In this document: positions 17,580 to 28,301 of the stretch, in pieces
Layout: each line of letters starts with the position of its first letter
How positions within the stretch are numbered: position 1 is the stretch's first letter
DNA from: Rubripirellula obstinata
GTDB lineage: Bacteria > Planctomycetota > Planctomycetia > Pirellulales > Pirellulaceae
Reading direction: 5' to 3'
Assembly (NCBI RefSeq): GCF_001642955.1
Contig: NZ_LWSK01000001.1
Coordinates: forward strand, 1 to 64,000
DNA length: 64,000 nucleotides
The notes under the pieces: generated by a model
What the model saw: the letters and a program-made list of their open reading frames with translations, nothing else
Database searches by the model: none
What the model was told of the DNA's origin: nothing
Translations under genes and position numbers: made by a program

Positions 17580-19292
17580 ATGGATGAAGCAAAGGAAATG
17601 CAAACCCCGATCGAACCGCTCTCACTCGCAGTCGAGCGAAGCGGTCGCGGCGACACGGTAACTGTAATCGCACGGCTCGCCGACGATGAATTGCACCGAG
17701 ACAAACTTGATCTGAACCGAGCCGATGCACGCAGCAAGTTCGCCCGTGCGATCAACAAACTCGTTCCACGGTTCACGCCGGTTGAAGTTGATTCGCAGTT
17801 GTTGAAACTGCTTGCCGACCTCGAACGCACCCGAGAACGAGAAAACAGCGACGAGCCGAAAGCCGAACACGGCGAAGAACTCGACGCGATGGAAATGACG
17901 CGACCCGAGCTCATCATCCGCCGCGACTATTCCGCGATTGTCGTTCCGCGACTGATGAAAACGCGAAACGGTCCCGATGGCATTTGGACGCTGTACGCGA
18001 AATCCAATGCGAAGCGATCGGCCAGCGAACTGGAACCGTCGATCATTGTTGGCGAACAAGTTTTGCACGTTTCCCCGATGCCGTATCCGCCCACGGTTTC
18101 GGACGCATCGGAATTGTGCCGCTGGTCGCAAGCGTCACGCGAAGCGTGGACGAGCGGCAAGGTCGCTCCGACCACCGACGAAGCAATCACCGCCGTCATG
18201 GAACGGCTCGACCGCTTCATCGAATTGCCAACCGACCCGGCGGACGGCGAAGCGGGTTCGATCGGTCACGCCGCAACGCTCAGCCTTTGGGTGTTGTTGT
18301 CGTACTGCTATCCGGTTTTTCCCGCCGTTCCGTATTTGTATCTGGCCGGTCCCGCTGGTTCAGGCAAAACGCGAACGATGGATTTGATCGGTCGCATGGT
18401 CTTTCGACCGATGTTTTCGTCGAACACGACCGCCGCGAACGTCTTTCGGTCGCTGCACGCACGCGGCGGAACGCTGCTGCTCGATGAAGCCGAACGACTC
18501 AAGGATGACCGTTCACCCGATGTCGGGGAAATCACTTCGATCTTGCTGTCGGGTTATCGACGCGGTGGACGGGCAAATCGTCTGGAACCATCCGGCGATA
18601 CCTTTCGATCGGTTTCGTTCGATGTCTTTGCACCGAAGCTACTCGCCTGCATCCGTGGACTTCCCCCCGCGTTGTCATCGCGTTGCATCACGGTGCGACT
18701 GTCGCGAGCTTCCACCGGCAGCCCGCGAGCCGGTCGCTCACTCGATGAATCGCCAGCCGATGACCAAGCGGTTCGCGACTTGCTTCATTGCTGGATGCTC
18801 GAACACGCTGCCAAGCTGATCGACACGCCGCCGCCAGCATCAACGCTCGCCAACCGTGACGCCGAACGCTGGGAACCACTGTTTCGGATCGCTTCGCTTT
18901 CGTCTGATCCATCACTACTCGATTTTGTCATCGGCCACGCCGCACGGCAAATCGAAACGGATCACGAAGATTCAACGCCCGAAGCCGACCCGGCATTGTT
19001 GGCCGCGCTGCATCAACTGGTCGCGACCACGCCACGGATCACACCGGGCGACGTTCTGGAAACCGCCAAAGACATCGACCCGGATGCGTTCGAGGATGGT
19101 TGGAACGCTCGCCGCGTTTCGGTGGTTCTCCGCCGCTACGGTTTGCGGACTTCACGTTCGCACGGCAAACGCTTGTATCGCATGAACGCATCGGACGTTG
19201 CGGTGGTCGCAAAGCGATACGGCTACGAAATCGACGAAGCCGAAACCGGGGTGCCGCAAACGCCGGTGCCGCAAACCGAGGAGGCGTTCTAA
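17580..19292 (+). CDS. DUF3631-type helicase/ATPase
   Basis: The 570-residue protein has a P-loop (LAGPAGSGKTRTMDLI) near residue 260, a Walker-B-like GTLLLDEAERL near 300 and an arginine-bearing segment ALSSRCITVRLSR. The C-terminal region (WEPLFRIAS onward) fits the DUF3631 domain found after primase domains in mobile elements. It probably unwinds the origin for the adjacent primase. The last residues repeat VPQTPVPQTEE, encoded by a ggtgccgcaaa duplication. Confidence 0.8.
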   Translation: MDEAKEMQTPIEPLSLAVERSGRGDTVTVIARLADDELHRDKLDLNRADARSKFARAINKLVPRFTPVEVDSQLLKLLADLERTRERENSDEPKAEHGEELDAMEMTRPELIIRRDYSAIVVPRLMKTRNGPDGIWTLYAKSNAKRSASELEPSIIVGEQVLHVSPMPYPPTVSDASELCRWSQASREAWTSGKVAPTTDEAITAVMERLDRFIELPTDPADGEAGSIGHAATLSLWVLLSYCYPVFPAVPYLYLAGPAGSGKTRTMDLIGRMVFRPMFSSNTTAANVFRSLHARGGTLLLDEAERLKDDRSPDVGEITSILLSGYRRGGRANRLEPSGDTFRSVSFDVFAPKLLACIRGLPPALSSRCITVRLSRASTGSPRAGRSLDESPADDQAVRDLLHCWMLEHAAKLIDTPPPASTLANRDAERWEPLFRIASLSSDPSLLDFVIGHAARQIETDHEDSTPEADPALLAALHQLVATTPRITPGDVLETAKDIDPDAFEDGWNARRVSVVLRRYGLRTSRSHGKRLYRMNASDVAVVAKRYGYEIDEAETGVPQTPVPQTEEAF

Positions 19293-19874
19293 ATGGTTGC
19301 AAACAACACCACCGACACACCTAAAATTTGCGACCTTTGCGCCCATTGCGGCACCCGCACGGGTAACACTTCCGCTCCCTGCAACTGCACGCCATCGACG
19401 CAGAGTGATCGGGTGCCGGGGGTGCCGCAAAGGGCGCAAATCCAGGGTGTACCGGCACTGTTACACAGGTTCGCAAATCACGACTTCAACCAGGAGCCTT
19501 TATCGGCGGTCGAAGAAGAAGAACGTATCGACGATGAAGCCGACGATGGTCCGTGGATCATCGACGCCGAAGCATCGGCACTACTCGATGAACTGGAAGA
19601 AGTTGACTTCGACGACGTTCCCGTTTGTTCGTGCGGTCGCTACTGCGATGTGCAAACACTCGATGACGCTTGGCACTGTTCCGAATGCGACCCCGATGCA
19701 GAAGAACGACGCAAGCGAACACAACGACTCTTAGCCGCCGCAAATCGCATCCGACGAGAAAACGGCCTCTCAGAATCAAACGTCACGCACGCTGACCCGC
19801 TGGCCGTGACTCAATCATCACAACTTGAACCGAAAGCCACTCGCGACCACTCCGGCTGCCAGTGGAAAATTTGA
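19293..19874 (+). CDS. zinc-binding hypothetical protein
   Basis: The 193-residue protein starts directly after the helicase stop. It has two cysteine-rich zones: CDLCAHCG plus CNC at the N-terminus and CSCGRYCD...WHCSECD near residue 115-135, so two zinc ribbons are likely. The middle is acidic. No family is recognised; its place in the replication operon suggests an accessory role. Confidence 0.6.
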   Translation: MVANNTTDTPKICDLCAHCGTRTGNTSAPCNCTPSTQSDRVPGVPQRAQIQGVPALLHRFANHDFNQEPLSAVEEEERIDDEADDGPWIIDAEASALLDELEEVDFDDVPVCSCGRYCDVQTLDDAWHCSECDPDAEERRKRTQRLLAAANRIRRENGLSESNVTHADPLAVTQSSQLEPKATRDHSGCQWKI

Positions 19875-19923
19875 CTTCAAAAATCAATCTCTACAATCAG
19901 AACAACTCACGAAGGAATCAATC

Positions 19924-21501
<1,578 letters not shown>

Positions 21502-22153
21502 CGCAGAATGCGTCGTTGGTGGCTCGCCCGTTTTCGGATCAATGAGGCGTTCAATTGGACAGTTCATTTGTAGTTCTACAGAACCGCTTTGAGCTATAAA
21601 TCTATTGCTTGATTGGCATTCATTCTGCATGGACGGATTATTGCATCGGTCCTGAATGAATCTTGGACGGCTCAGGATCGTTCGATTGAATTGACTGTTC
21701 ACTGTCAAACAACAAACGAGACTGTCGAACGGGTCGCGGTTCGTTCGTTTACCGATCATGGAACTGCCACAGTCCCCTCTTTAGTTACTTTGAAAGCCAC
21801 TGAACGCGTCTTGCCCTGTTCGTGAATGGACTGCGAACGGGTCGCAGGTGATTCATGGCCGCCGATTGATTGATCGGTTGAGTGCTGAGTTCTGAATCGG
21901 GCACACACTCACTCCCCTACTCCAGTCTGGACGGCGATCGAATCGTTGATGATTGGATCAGCATTCGTTCATGGATCGCCTTTTGTTAGCGTTTGGATTG
22001 CGTTCACATTATTTGAACACCAATATTGACGGGTCGCAGTCGGGGCGTGATCGGGTGGTGGTGCCTCCTGGAACGCTTGGTTCAGTTGATCGTTCATTTG
22101 CTTGCTTTTCTTTTTGAGGTGCTGTAGCGTCAAGCTACTTTCCAATCTCCTCT
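21502..22153. other. non-coding leader of the replication operon
   Basis: No supportable gene. The motif acgggtcgc recurs at about 21731, 21836 and 22030 (twice as gaacgggtcgc), and gttcat-type hexamers are scattered. Because it precedes the repA operon it may hold operators or part of an origin, but the copies are too few and irregular to call iterons. Confidence 0.35.
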
Positions 22154-22699
22154 ATGTCTGAATTCATTTCTGCGGTCGAGGCGGGCAAACTGACACCCGT
22201 ATCCGCAAGCACGATCAAGCGGTTCATCCGCGATGTGGTCGACGACCCCAATCACGAATCACGCGACAAGATCCAACCGTCCGTGGAAGAACTCAAACGT
22301 GCTCAAGAAGCAGGGGAGCCATATCGTTGGAAAATTGAGCGAGACTTTGTCATCGAACAATTTGGAACTGCCGAGGATTCAGGGAAGGGGAGTGAGGGCG
22401 AAGCATCGAGCGAAGTTCTGAGCATCCTTCGACAACAGCTTGAAGCCAAGGATCAACAGATCCGCACGCTTGAAACGCAGCTTGATCGCAAAGACGATCA
22501 GATCGTTCGATTGGATGACCGTATGAAGGAGACTCATGTCCTCATGCAAGATTTGCAAAAGCGACTGGCGTTGACCGCTCCGACTCCGGAGACAATCACC
22601 GTCGAGGAATCAAAGACGCAAAGCAAAGAAGCACCAAAACCGAAGCGACCGCTGTTCGGCGGTTTGTTTCAGCGAAAGAAAGAGGGGAGTCGCGGCTAG
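22154..22699 (+). CDS. HTH / coiled-coil replication accessory protein
   Basis: The 181-residue protein has an N-terminal segment that reads like a small DNA-binding domain (ISAVEAGKLTPVSASTIKRF). A long coiled coil (about residues 95-140, ILRQQLEAKDQQIRTLETQL) and a basic tail follow. Similar proteins sit upstream of plasmid rep genes. It probably dimerises through the coil and regulates repA or assists replication. Confidence 0.65.
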   Translation: MSEFISAVEAGKLTPVSASTIKRFIRDVVDDPNHESRDKIQPSVEELKRAQEAGEPYRWKIERDFVIEQFGTAEDSGKGSEGEASSEVLSILRQQLEAKDQQIRTLETQLDRKDDQIVRLDDRMKETHVLMQDLQKRLALTAPTPETITVEESKTQSKEAPKPKRPLFGGLFQRKKEGSRG

Positions 22700-22726
22700 C
22701 GGATTTCCTCAATTCCCAACCCTGAA

Positions 22727-24154
22727 TTGAAAACCACTTCTCAAACGCGGCCAACGACCAGACGCCCGAAAACCTCGCGGCACTGCGGCCTTGCTCAGCA
22801 TTCGCTGGTCGAACACGCCCTGTGCCCGATCGACGCTCGCGTTTCGATCACGCCCGGCTTATTGCACGACACTTCGTACCAATACACCGACAGAAATCGC
22901 AATCGAAAGACGGCCAACGTCCAAGTGGCCTCCCCGTTTGGTCTGTCTCCCAACGACGAACTTTACCTGTTCGGTTTGCTCTCGTTGACGTTCGCACAAA
23001 ACGATCCGCAACAGGATTTCTACGCGACGCCGCACTGGTGTTTGCGTCAGCTTGGAATCGTGGATGCCAACAACCAGCAAGCTCAACGCTACCAAGGTTT
23101 TCGAGACGCCATTCGCCGGCTTGCGGGCGTCGTTTACACCAATGACGCTTTCTTTGATCCCATTCGCGGCGAACATCGCGATGTAGCATTTGGGTTCTTG
23201 AAGTACTCGCTACCGATCGACCCCAACAGTTCGCGTGCGTGGCACTTCGTCCACGACTCTCAATGGTTTGAAATGTGCCGTGCCGTTCAAGGCAGTTTCT
23301 CGTTCGATTTTGCTTCCTACCGGCAACTGGATTACGCATCGCGTCGGCTGTTTCTGTTGCTCCAGAAAGTTTTTTATCGACTCTACCGTTCACCGTCGTT
23401 CGAGATTCGGCAACTCGCTGTTGGCACACTCGGTTTCTCGGATCGCTTGGCGACCAAAGAGATCAAACAGAAACTGACTCGGTGCATCGAGAAGCTGGTC
23501 GATCAAAACGTGATCGCACTGCCGGACGACTGCAAATCCGTCAAGGATCTGTTCCGCAAGGAGAGCAAGGGACGGTTCACCGTGACGTTCGACAAGGGAA
23601 CGTTCTTTGATGGGGGAGTCTACAAGACGAAGTTCTCGGTCGAAGATTCGCCGCTTTACGATCCGTTGCGGAAGATCGGCTTCGATTCCGCAACCATTCA
23701 TCGCCTGAGCAAGAAGTACGCTACTTCGTTGTTGCAGCAATGGGCTGACATCACTCTTTCGGCGATCGAGCAGAAACGAATCAATCAATCACCGGAGGCA
23801 TTCTTTCAGTATCACGTCAAACTGGCGGCGGCACGTCGGACGACGCCGCCGGATTGGTGGCGTGAGCTTCGACGCGAAGAGTTTGAGCAACAGCGAGCGA
23901 ATCAACCGGAATCCGAGGGCGACGATCGCGGCTTCGAGGAATTTTTGGAATCCGAGGGACGCGAAGCGTTCGAGCGGGTGATGAATCGGTTGATGCGTGG
24001 CCTGCAAGATGCTGGTCAGTCTCCATCCGAAGCAAAAGCGAACGCGACCTATTCGGCCAAGATGAACCTGCGAAAGTTGTTCCGCCAAAAGGGCGATTCA
24101 ATCGAGAACGAACCGACTTCGATGGCCTCCATTCTGAACCAATACAAGCAGTGA
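22727..24154 (+). CDS. plasmid-type replication initiator (RepA family)
   Basis: The 475-residue protein begins at TTG 22727. The segments FGLSPNDELYLFGLLSLTFA, RLAGVVYTNDAFFDP and RRLFLLLQKVFYRLYRSPSF fit the replication initiator protein A family of winged-helix plasmid initiators. Three iteron-like repeats begin 16 bases after its stop. It should bind them to open the origin. Its presence means element 2 can probably replicate as a circle, like a plasmid. Confidence 0.78.
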   Translation: MKTTSQTRPTTRRPKTSRHCGLAQHSLVEHALCPIDARVSITPGLLHDTSYQYTDRNRNRKTANVQVASPFGLSPNDELYLFGLLSLTFAQNDPQQDFYATPHWCLRQLGIVDANNQQAQRYQGFRDAIRRLAGVVYTNDAFFDPIRGEHRDVAFGFLKYSLPIDPNSSRAWHFVHDSQWFEMCRAVQGSFSFDFASYRQLDYASRRLFLLLQKVFYRLYRSPSFEIRQLAVGTLGFSDRLATKEIKQKLTRCIEKLVDQNVIALPDDCKSVKDLFRKESKGRFTVTFDKGTFFDGGVYKTKFSVEDSPLYDPLRKIGFDSATIHRLSKKYATSLLQQWADITLSAIEQKRINQSPEAFFQYHVKLAAARRTTPPDWWRELRREEFEQQRANQPESEGDDRGFEEFLESEGREAFERVMNRLMRGLQDAGQSPSEAKANATYSAKMNLRKLFRQKGDSIENEPTSMASILNQYKQ

Positions 24155-24167
24155 ACCACCCGCAACT

Positions 24168-24252
24168 CGCGTCACCTTTTTTGATTCAATGGACCGCAAC
24201 AGCCGTCACCTTTTTGGGCAAGATGCCCGCAGATTGCGTCACCTTTTTGGTT
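24168..24252 (+). repeat. three iteron-like direct repeats
   Basis: The core gtcacctttttgg (first copy gtcaccttttttg) starts at 24171, 24205 and 24238, a spacing of 34 and 33 bases, i.e. about three helical turns. Each is preceded by gc or cc. Position directly after repA and regular phasing are what origin iterons show. Confidence 0.75.
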
Positions 24253-24589
24253 CCTATTCAGGCAACGAATCGCGTGTTGAAGCGGAAGACTGATCGACGG
24301 GACTAAACGCCAAAGAAACTGTTACAAAGAAGTTGATAAACAAAGGCGAGCAGATGCTCGCTATCGATTGAAAAAATGTTCCGAAATAGAATCTGGGATC
24401 GTCGATTGAAACGACAATTCACCACAAAAAGAAAACAGAGGCCCAGCCGATTGGCTGATGCGTGGCCTGCCCCACAAGCGTGCGAGCTTTCGTGTCAGGT
24501 TTCGCGGCAGGGGACTGCACGCTCATCTTGGCTTGGGAAAGCCGCTCTCGGTCACCACGATCAGGGCTCCGCGTCGACGTCCTTCGTCC

Positions 24590-24651
24590 GCGACCCCAGG
24601 CGGCTACTCGACTATCGCGGACGGAGCCACGGCGAACCCGCCTGGGGTCGC
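24590..24651. other. 14-bp perfect inverted repeat, 34-bp spacer
   Basis: The arms gcgaccccaggcgg and ccgcctggggtcgc are exact complements. A large cruciform or hairpin in a gene-free region of a plasmid-like element suggests oriT, a replication signal or a structured RNA; the sequence alone does not decide. Confidence 0.7.
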
Positions 24652-24891
24652 TGACACTCCCTACGGTCGGTCCTCGACGCGTCGCCGCACACCACTTCAC
24701 CAGCGGCAAAGCCGCCGCCAACCGCCGGACGAAGTCCGGCTACCGCCACGGCACCACTCTCCACTTACCGTAAAACAGGACGCTAATGCGTCTCTCCGCG
24801 TTGATCGCTATCGCGACGACGTTCACCATGCCGATAAGAAACGCGGAGCTTATACGCCCCTCAAACGCCACTTCACCGACGCCACAATCGG

Positions 24892-26088
24892 CTACGCCGA
24901 CAGCGTCTGACGAATCGTCGCCCATTGCTCGTCGGTCAAATCCTCGGGCTGACGCCCTCGCATCATTCCGCCGTGAGTGTTGCTGGTGAACCCGAGACGG
25001 GTTTGCACGCCCGCTTCCGAGAGACGCCACAACAATTCTTTGAACCCGGCTTCGCCTTCTTCGTCACAATCGGGCAAGAGCAACGCTCGGTTGCCGCCCG
25101 CCTTTTTGGCGAAGCGAACCAACTTGTCGACCTGATGGTCGGTCGCCTTGTTGCTTCCCAGGCCGACAGCGGCCACACCCAGACTCTCCATTCGCAGTAC
25201 TTCGTTCTGCCCTTCGGTGATGACAACGCCAAACTCATTCAACGATTCCTGAACGTAGGGTTCGTTCATTCGGCCAGCGTGCCCGCCGTACAATTCCAGC
25301 CCCCGCTTGTAGCCGGTGACGTAGCGGTGCTTGTTCGGTTTCTTGCCTTCCGGCTTGCCGTCGCGGAGCCACTTTGTCCATTTCGCTTCAAAGGAAAGAT
25401 CGCGGCCTGAATAGCTGACCACTTCGCCTCGCTCGTTGCGATGTGTGTAGACGAGATAGTTTTTTCGGAACAGGCTTCGTCCGTTGCCTGGAATCCAGCC
25501 GACGCCCCATGCCGTCATTTGGTCCGGCGTGAGCCATTCACGCTTCCGAACATACTGCCCTGCATCGGGACTCATTTCGGCAACGTCAACGATCAGATCA
25601 TCACACAGATTGGCAAGTTCCCGAGCGGCTTCTTTTTCGTGTCGAATCATCGGCACGTTGGCTTCTTTCACGACCGGCTTTGGATCAGATTTTGGTGCCG
25701 CTGCTGCCTGGGCTGACGGCTTTCTTGGTTGGTCATCCGCTAACCCATTGATCTCTCGAAGCTTCGCAACAGCATCCTTGAATTCTTGCCCACGCAGCCT
25801 ACCGCCAGTCGGCGGCTGGTGCTTTTCTAGGCCGTGCAACAATCCAAGTAGGTTGGAAGACGTTTCACACACGTGGCAAAAAAGTCGCTTCGCCGCATCC
25901 ATCTGCACCGACAAATTCCCATACTTGCTATCGCTGCAAGTTTCATTGAACACGCACTTCATTCGATGCTCACGTGCTCCCGATGCAGGCAACGGTAAAC
26001 CGTAGTGCGACAGAACAAGTTCAAGTGGCGTTTGAGCGATCAAGTCATCGATGTCGCTCATATACGAAGATGGTTTTCGGGAGTTCAT
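24892..26088 (-). CDS. CHC2/TOPRIM primase
   Basis: With the start at ATG 26088 the protein has 398 residues (26061 is an alternative). The N-terminal zinc-finger-like part ([20 protein letters not shown], then [16 protein letters not shown]) is that of CHC2 primases. The TOPRIM domain has [15 protein letters not shown] (catalytic Glu) and [16 protein letters not shown] (DxD-like). It likely primes element 2 replication. Its 5' end overlaps the divergent replication-relaxation gene, so the two share a control region. Confidence 0.8.
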   Translation of the reverse strand: MNSRKPSSYMSDIDDLIAQTPLELVLSHYGLPLPASGAREHRMKCVFNETCSDSKYGNLSVQMDAAKRLFCHVCETSSNLLGLLHGLEKHQPPTGGRLRGQEFKDAVAKLREINGLADDQPRKPSAQAAAAPKSDPKPVVKEANVPMIRHEKEAARELANLCDDLIVDVAEMSPDAGQYVRKREWLTPDQMTAWGVGWIPGNGRSLFRKNYLVYTHRNERGEVVSYSGRDLSFEAKWTKWLRDGKPEGKKPNKHRYVTGYKRGLELYGGHAGRMNEPYVQESLNEFGVVITEGQNEVLRMESLGVAAVGLGSNKATDHQVDKLVRFAKKAGGNRALLLPDCDEEGEAGFKELLWRLSEAGVQTRLGFTSNTHGGMMRGRQPEDLTDEQWATIRQTLSA

Positions 26089-26986
26089 GCAAGAAGAAAG
26101 GGGAGTGATTATTTGCAATTCATGGTACGCTTGCTCGCACTTGAAGGCAAAAGAAAACACGACGGCTTTGACCCATCGAGATTTGGACATTTTGACGAGT
26201 CTCGATCGCACGCCGATGACACCGCGTCAACTTCATGTCGCCAGTCAAGCGTACCGTCAACCGTTCACCGACGAGGCACTGGTTCGCCGCCGACTCGGTC
26301 GCCTGAAGGATGCCGGCTTCACACAGTCCTTTTCCTATTCTCTGGTCAGTGACGGACGTGCCCCCAAGTACTGGAAATTAACGCGTAGCGGATATCGGTT
26401 GATCTACGGAGCCGACGCGATTTTGCCGGGACGCAGGTATTTCTCAGAAGTCTCGGTCGGTCATCACGTCCACACGCACGCCATCGCGTCATTGGTTGCT
26501 CACTTGGCTTCGTCCGCGAAGCGTCATGGCATCGAGATGGATCAGTACGCCCGTGAAAATTCGGTAAAACTGCAGGCGGGGCAATCGCACGTCTTTCCTG
26601 ACGGTGCCTTTCGGCTGCGTCATCGCAGACAATCGGATCGTCCCTATTCATTCGTTCTGGAACTCGACAACGGAAGCGAACGCGTGCGTAGCAACAAAGA
26701 CATCGAATCGATTGAACGCAAAATTCGCACCTACGATTTGCACCAATCTCGCTACAAGCGGGAAGATCCCGCACGATACCTCGTGCTTTTCATCACCACT
26801 CGCAGCGAGCAACGGTTGCACAGAGTGCTCAGGGAATGTAGCCGGCTGATTCAAAATTCCGACAGAACGCTATTTCTGGGTGCAACTCTCGATCGAATTC
26901 TCCAGGCAGATCCTTTCGCTGAGCCGTTATTGACGAGCAACAATGGCCTGGAACGGACTATTATCCCAAAGAGCGCCCTTGGCTGA
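26087..26986 (+). CDS. replication-relaxation family protein
   Basis: About 300 residues; the frame is open to 26051 and the true start is uncertain. The winged-helix-like N-terminus ([48 protein letters not shown]) and a nuclease-like middle ([10 protein letters not shown]) fit the replication-relaxation family of plasmids and ICEs. A paralogue is at 58126-59052. It may act in plasmid replication or relaxosome function. It is divergent from the primase. Confidence 0.7.
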   Translation: MQEERGVIICNSWYACSHLKAKENTTALTHRDLDILTSLDRTPMTPRQLHVASQAYRQPFTDEALVRRRLGRLKDAGFTQSFSYSLVSDGRAPKYWKLTRSGYRLIYGADAILPGRRYFSEVSVGHHVHTHAIASLVAHLASSAKRHGIEMDQYARENSVKLQAGQSHVFPDGAFRLRHRRQSDRPYSFVLELDNGSERVRSNKDIESIERKIRTYDLHQSRYKREDPARYLVLFITTRSEQRLHRVLRECSRLIQNSDRTLFLGATLDRILQADPFAEPLLTSNNGLERTIIPKSALG

Positions 26987-27029
26987 TATACTGGGTGACG
27001 CAAAGGCGGCCTACCAAGGGTGAATCACC

Positions 27030-28301
27030 GTGGACAGTTCAGAAAGCAACGACAACGCTCCCAGCGGCTTGGGCGAAACCCTCGATCAAACACCGGCTGA
27101 AACCATCCAATCGCCTGCCGCTCTGGATGCCACTCAGGATGCGACCGATCCCGCTGTCACCCAGGAATTGACTAGCAAGAGCACCCAAGGTGAGATCGAT
27201 TTTGACGATGACGAATCGGTCTACGTCAACGATGTCTTTTCCAGCCGAGAAGCTCTCGTCGCTCATCTCACCCGGCTCTACGGCCACCTTCCGTCGATGA
27301 AGCGACTGCTCGACGAATTGGCGATCCCCGTCGATGACGAATCGATCCAGGATGTGTTCGCCGAGTTCGTCGTGCGTGCCAGGGAACGGCTCGATGAACT
27401 TCCCTTTGCTCCCGATCTGGATTGCCTGCGGCTGAATCTGCTGCTGTCGGTCGAGTCCGGGCGACAAGCGGTCCTCAAGACGCTGCCTAGCAAACGCACA
27501 CCGACTCCGGCCTACTATCACCCCGTCCAGGTACTCGGAGCGGGAGCACAGGGCGTCGTCTACAAAGTCTACGCTTCCGATCAATGGCGAGTCGTCAAGG
27601 TTTCTAAGACTGACTTCAATCGAGCGATCACCGAAGAACAAAAGACCCGCGAGATCAATCGCAAGAAACGGTTCCTGCGAGAAGCCCGATCGCTGTCTCG
27701 CATCGACCACAAAAACATCATCCGCCAATTCGCATCTGGTGAACTAAGTGCCAACGAATCGTTCTGCGAGATCGAGTTCGTCGATGGCGGAACTCTCTCC
27801 GAATGCACTGAAAACCTCGATCGTCATTCACCCCTCTACGAACAACTGGGTTTGTTCCTATTCGCTCAAGTGGCCCAAGGATTGGCCCACGTTCACCCGC
27901 GATCCGAAAACAGCAGCATCGGCATCATCCACCGGGACATCAAAGCCGACAACATCCTGGTGTCTCGTGACGGACAGTGCAAAGTCGCTGACTTTGGCAT
28001 GGCCCAACTCGATTCCAGTAGCTCGATGACCCAGGGCGGCTTCCTCGGCACGCCCACGCATACACCGCCCGAGCAGCATCATGGCGAGGCGGTCGCCAAC
28101 AGCGACGTGTACGCCTTAGCATGCACGATTTACCGCTACTTCACCGGCAAGAATCTATTCACCGGCGGCACGGTGATGAAAATTCTGCACAACACACCAA
28201 GCCGGTCTCGCTTGATGATTTCCAGCCAACCTATCTACGTGAGCTTCTGGATCGAATGTTGGCCAAGGCACCGGCCGACCGACCCAGCATGCCGGAAGTG
28301 A
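27030..28301 (+). CDS. Ser/Thr protein kinase, N-terminal part (frameshifted)
   Basis: This frame encodes an acidic N-terminal region (residues 1-70) and a Hanks-type kinase domain: VLGAGAQGVVYKV (P-loop, residues 168-180), VVKVSK (Lys190), HRDIKADNIL (catalytic loop, 301-310) and ADFGMAQ (320-326). The normal last kinase helices continue not in this frame but in the -1 frame (KPVSLDDFQPTYLRELLDRM), so a one-base change near 28180-28200 separates the two halves. The 30-odd residues after LHNTPS here are out of frame. The start GTG has aaggg upstream. Confidence 0.8.
   Translation: MDSSESNDNAPSGLGETLDQTPAETIQSPAALDATQDATDPAVTQELTSKSTQGEIDFDDDESVYVNDVFSSREALVAHLTRLYGHLPSMKRLLDELAIPVDDESIQDVFAEFVVRARERLDELPFAPDLDCLRLNLLLSVESGRQAVLKTLPSKRTPTPAYYHPVQVLGAGAQGVVYKVYASDQWRVVKVSKTDFNRAITEEQKTREINRKKRFLREARSLSRIDHKNIIRQFASGELSANESFCEIEFVDGGTLSECTENLDRHSPLYEQLGLFLFAQVAQGLAHVHPRSENSSIGIIHRDIKADNILVSRDGQCKVADFGMAQLDSSSSMTQGGFLGTPTHTPPEQHHGEAVANSDVYALACTIYRYFTGKNLFTGGTVMKILHNTPSRSRLMISSQPIYVSFWIECWPRHRPTDPACRK

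Larger units (their letters stand above)
24155..24891. other. non-coding interval with candidate origin
   Basis: This interval holds the iterons (24168-24252), an AT-richer patch around 24300-24380 with ttgataaaca (weak DnaA-box resemblance on the minus strand) and a gcgagc/gctcgc hairpin at 24346-24361, then a GC-rich palindromic zone (24590-24651). Open frames in the last zone appear in all frames and are not protein-like. Confidence 0.55.

Noticed and set aside
24419-24773. Several 90-100-codon frames on both strands
   Set aside because: They overlap a GC-rich palindromic zone, occur in all frames and have no protein-like composition.
28160-28200. Programmed -1 frameshift in the kinase gene
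   Set aside because: No X XXY YYZ heptamer or downstream pseudoknot is visible; a simple one-base deletion explains the break.
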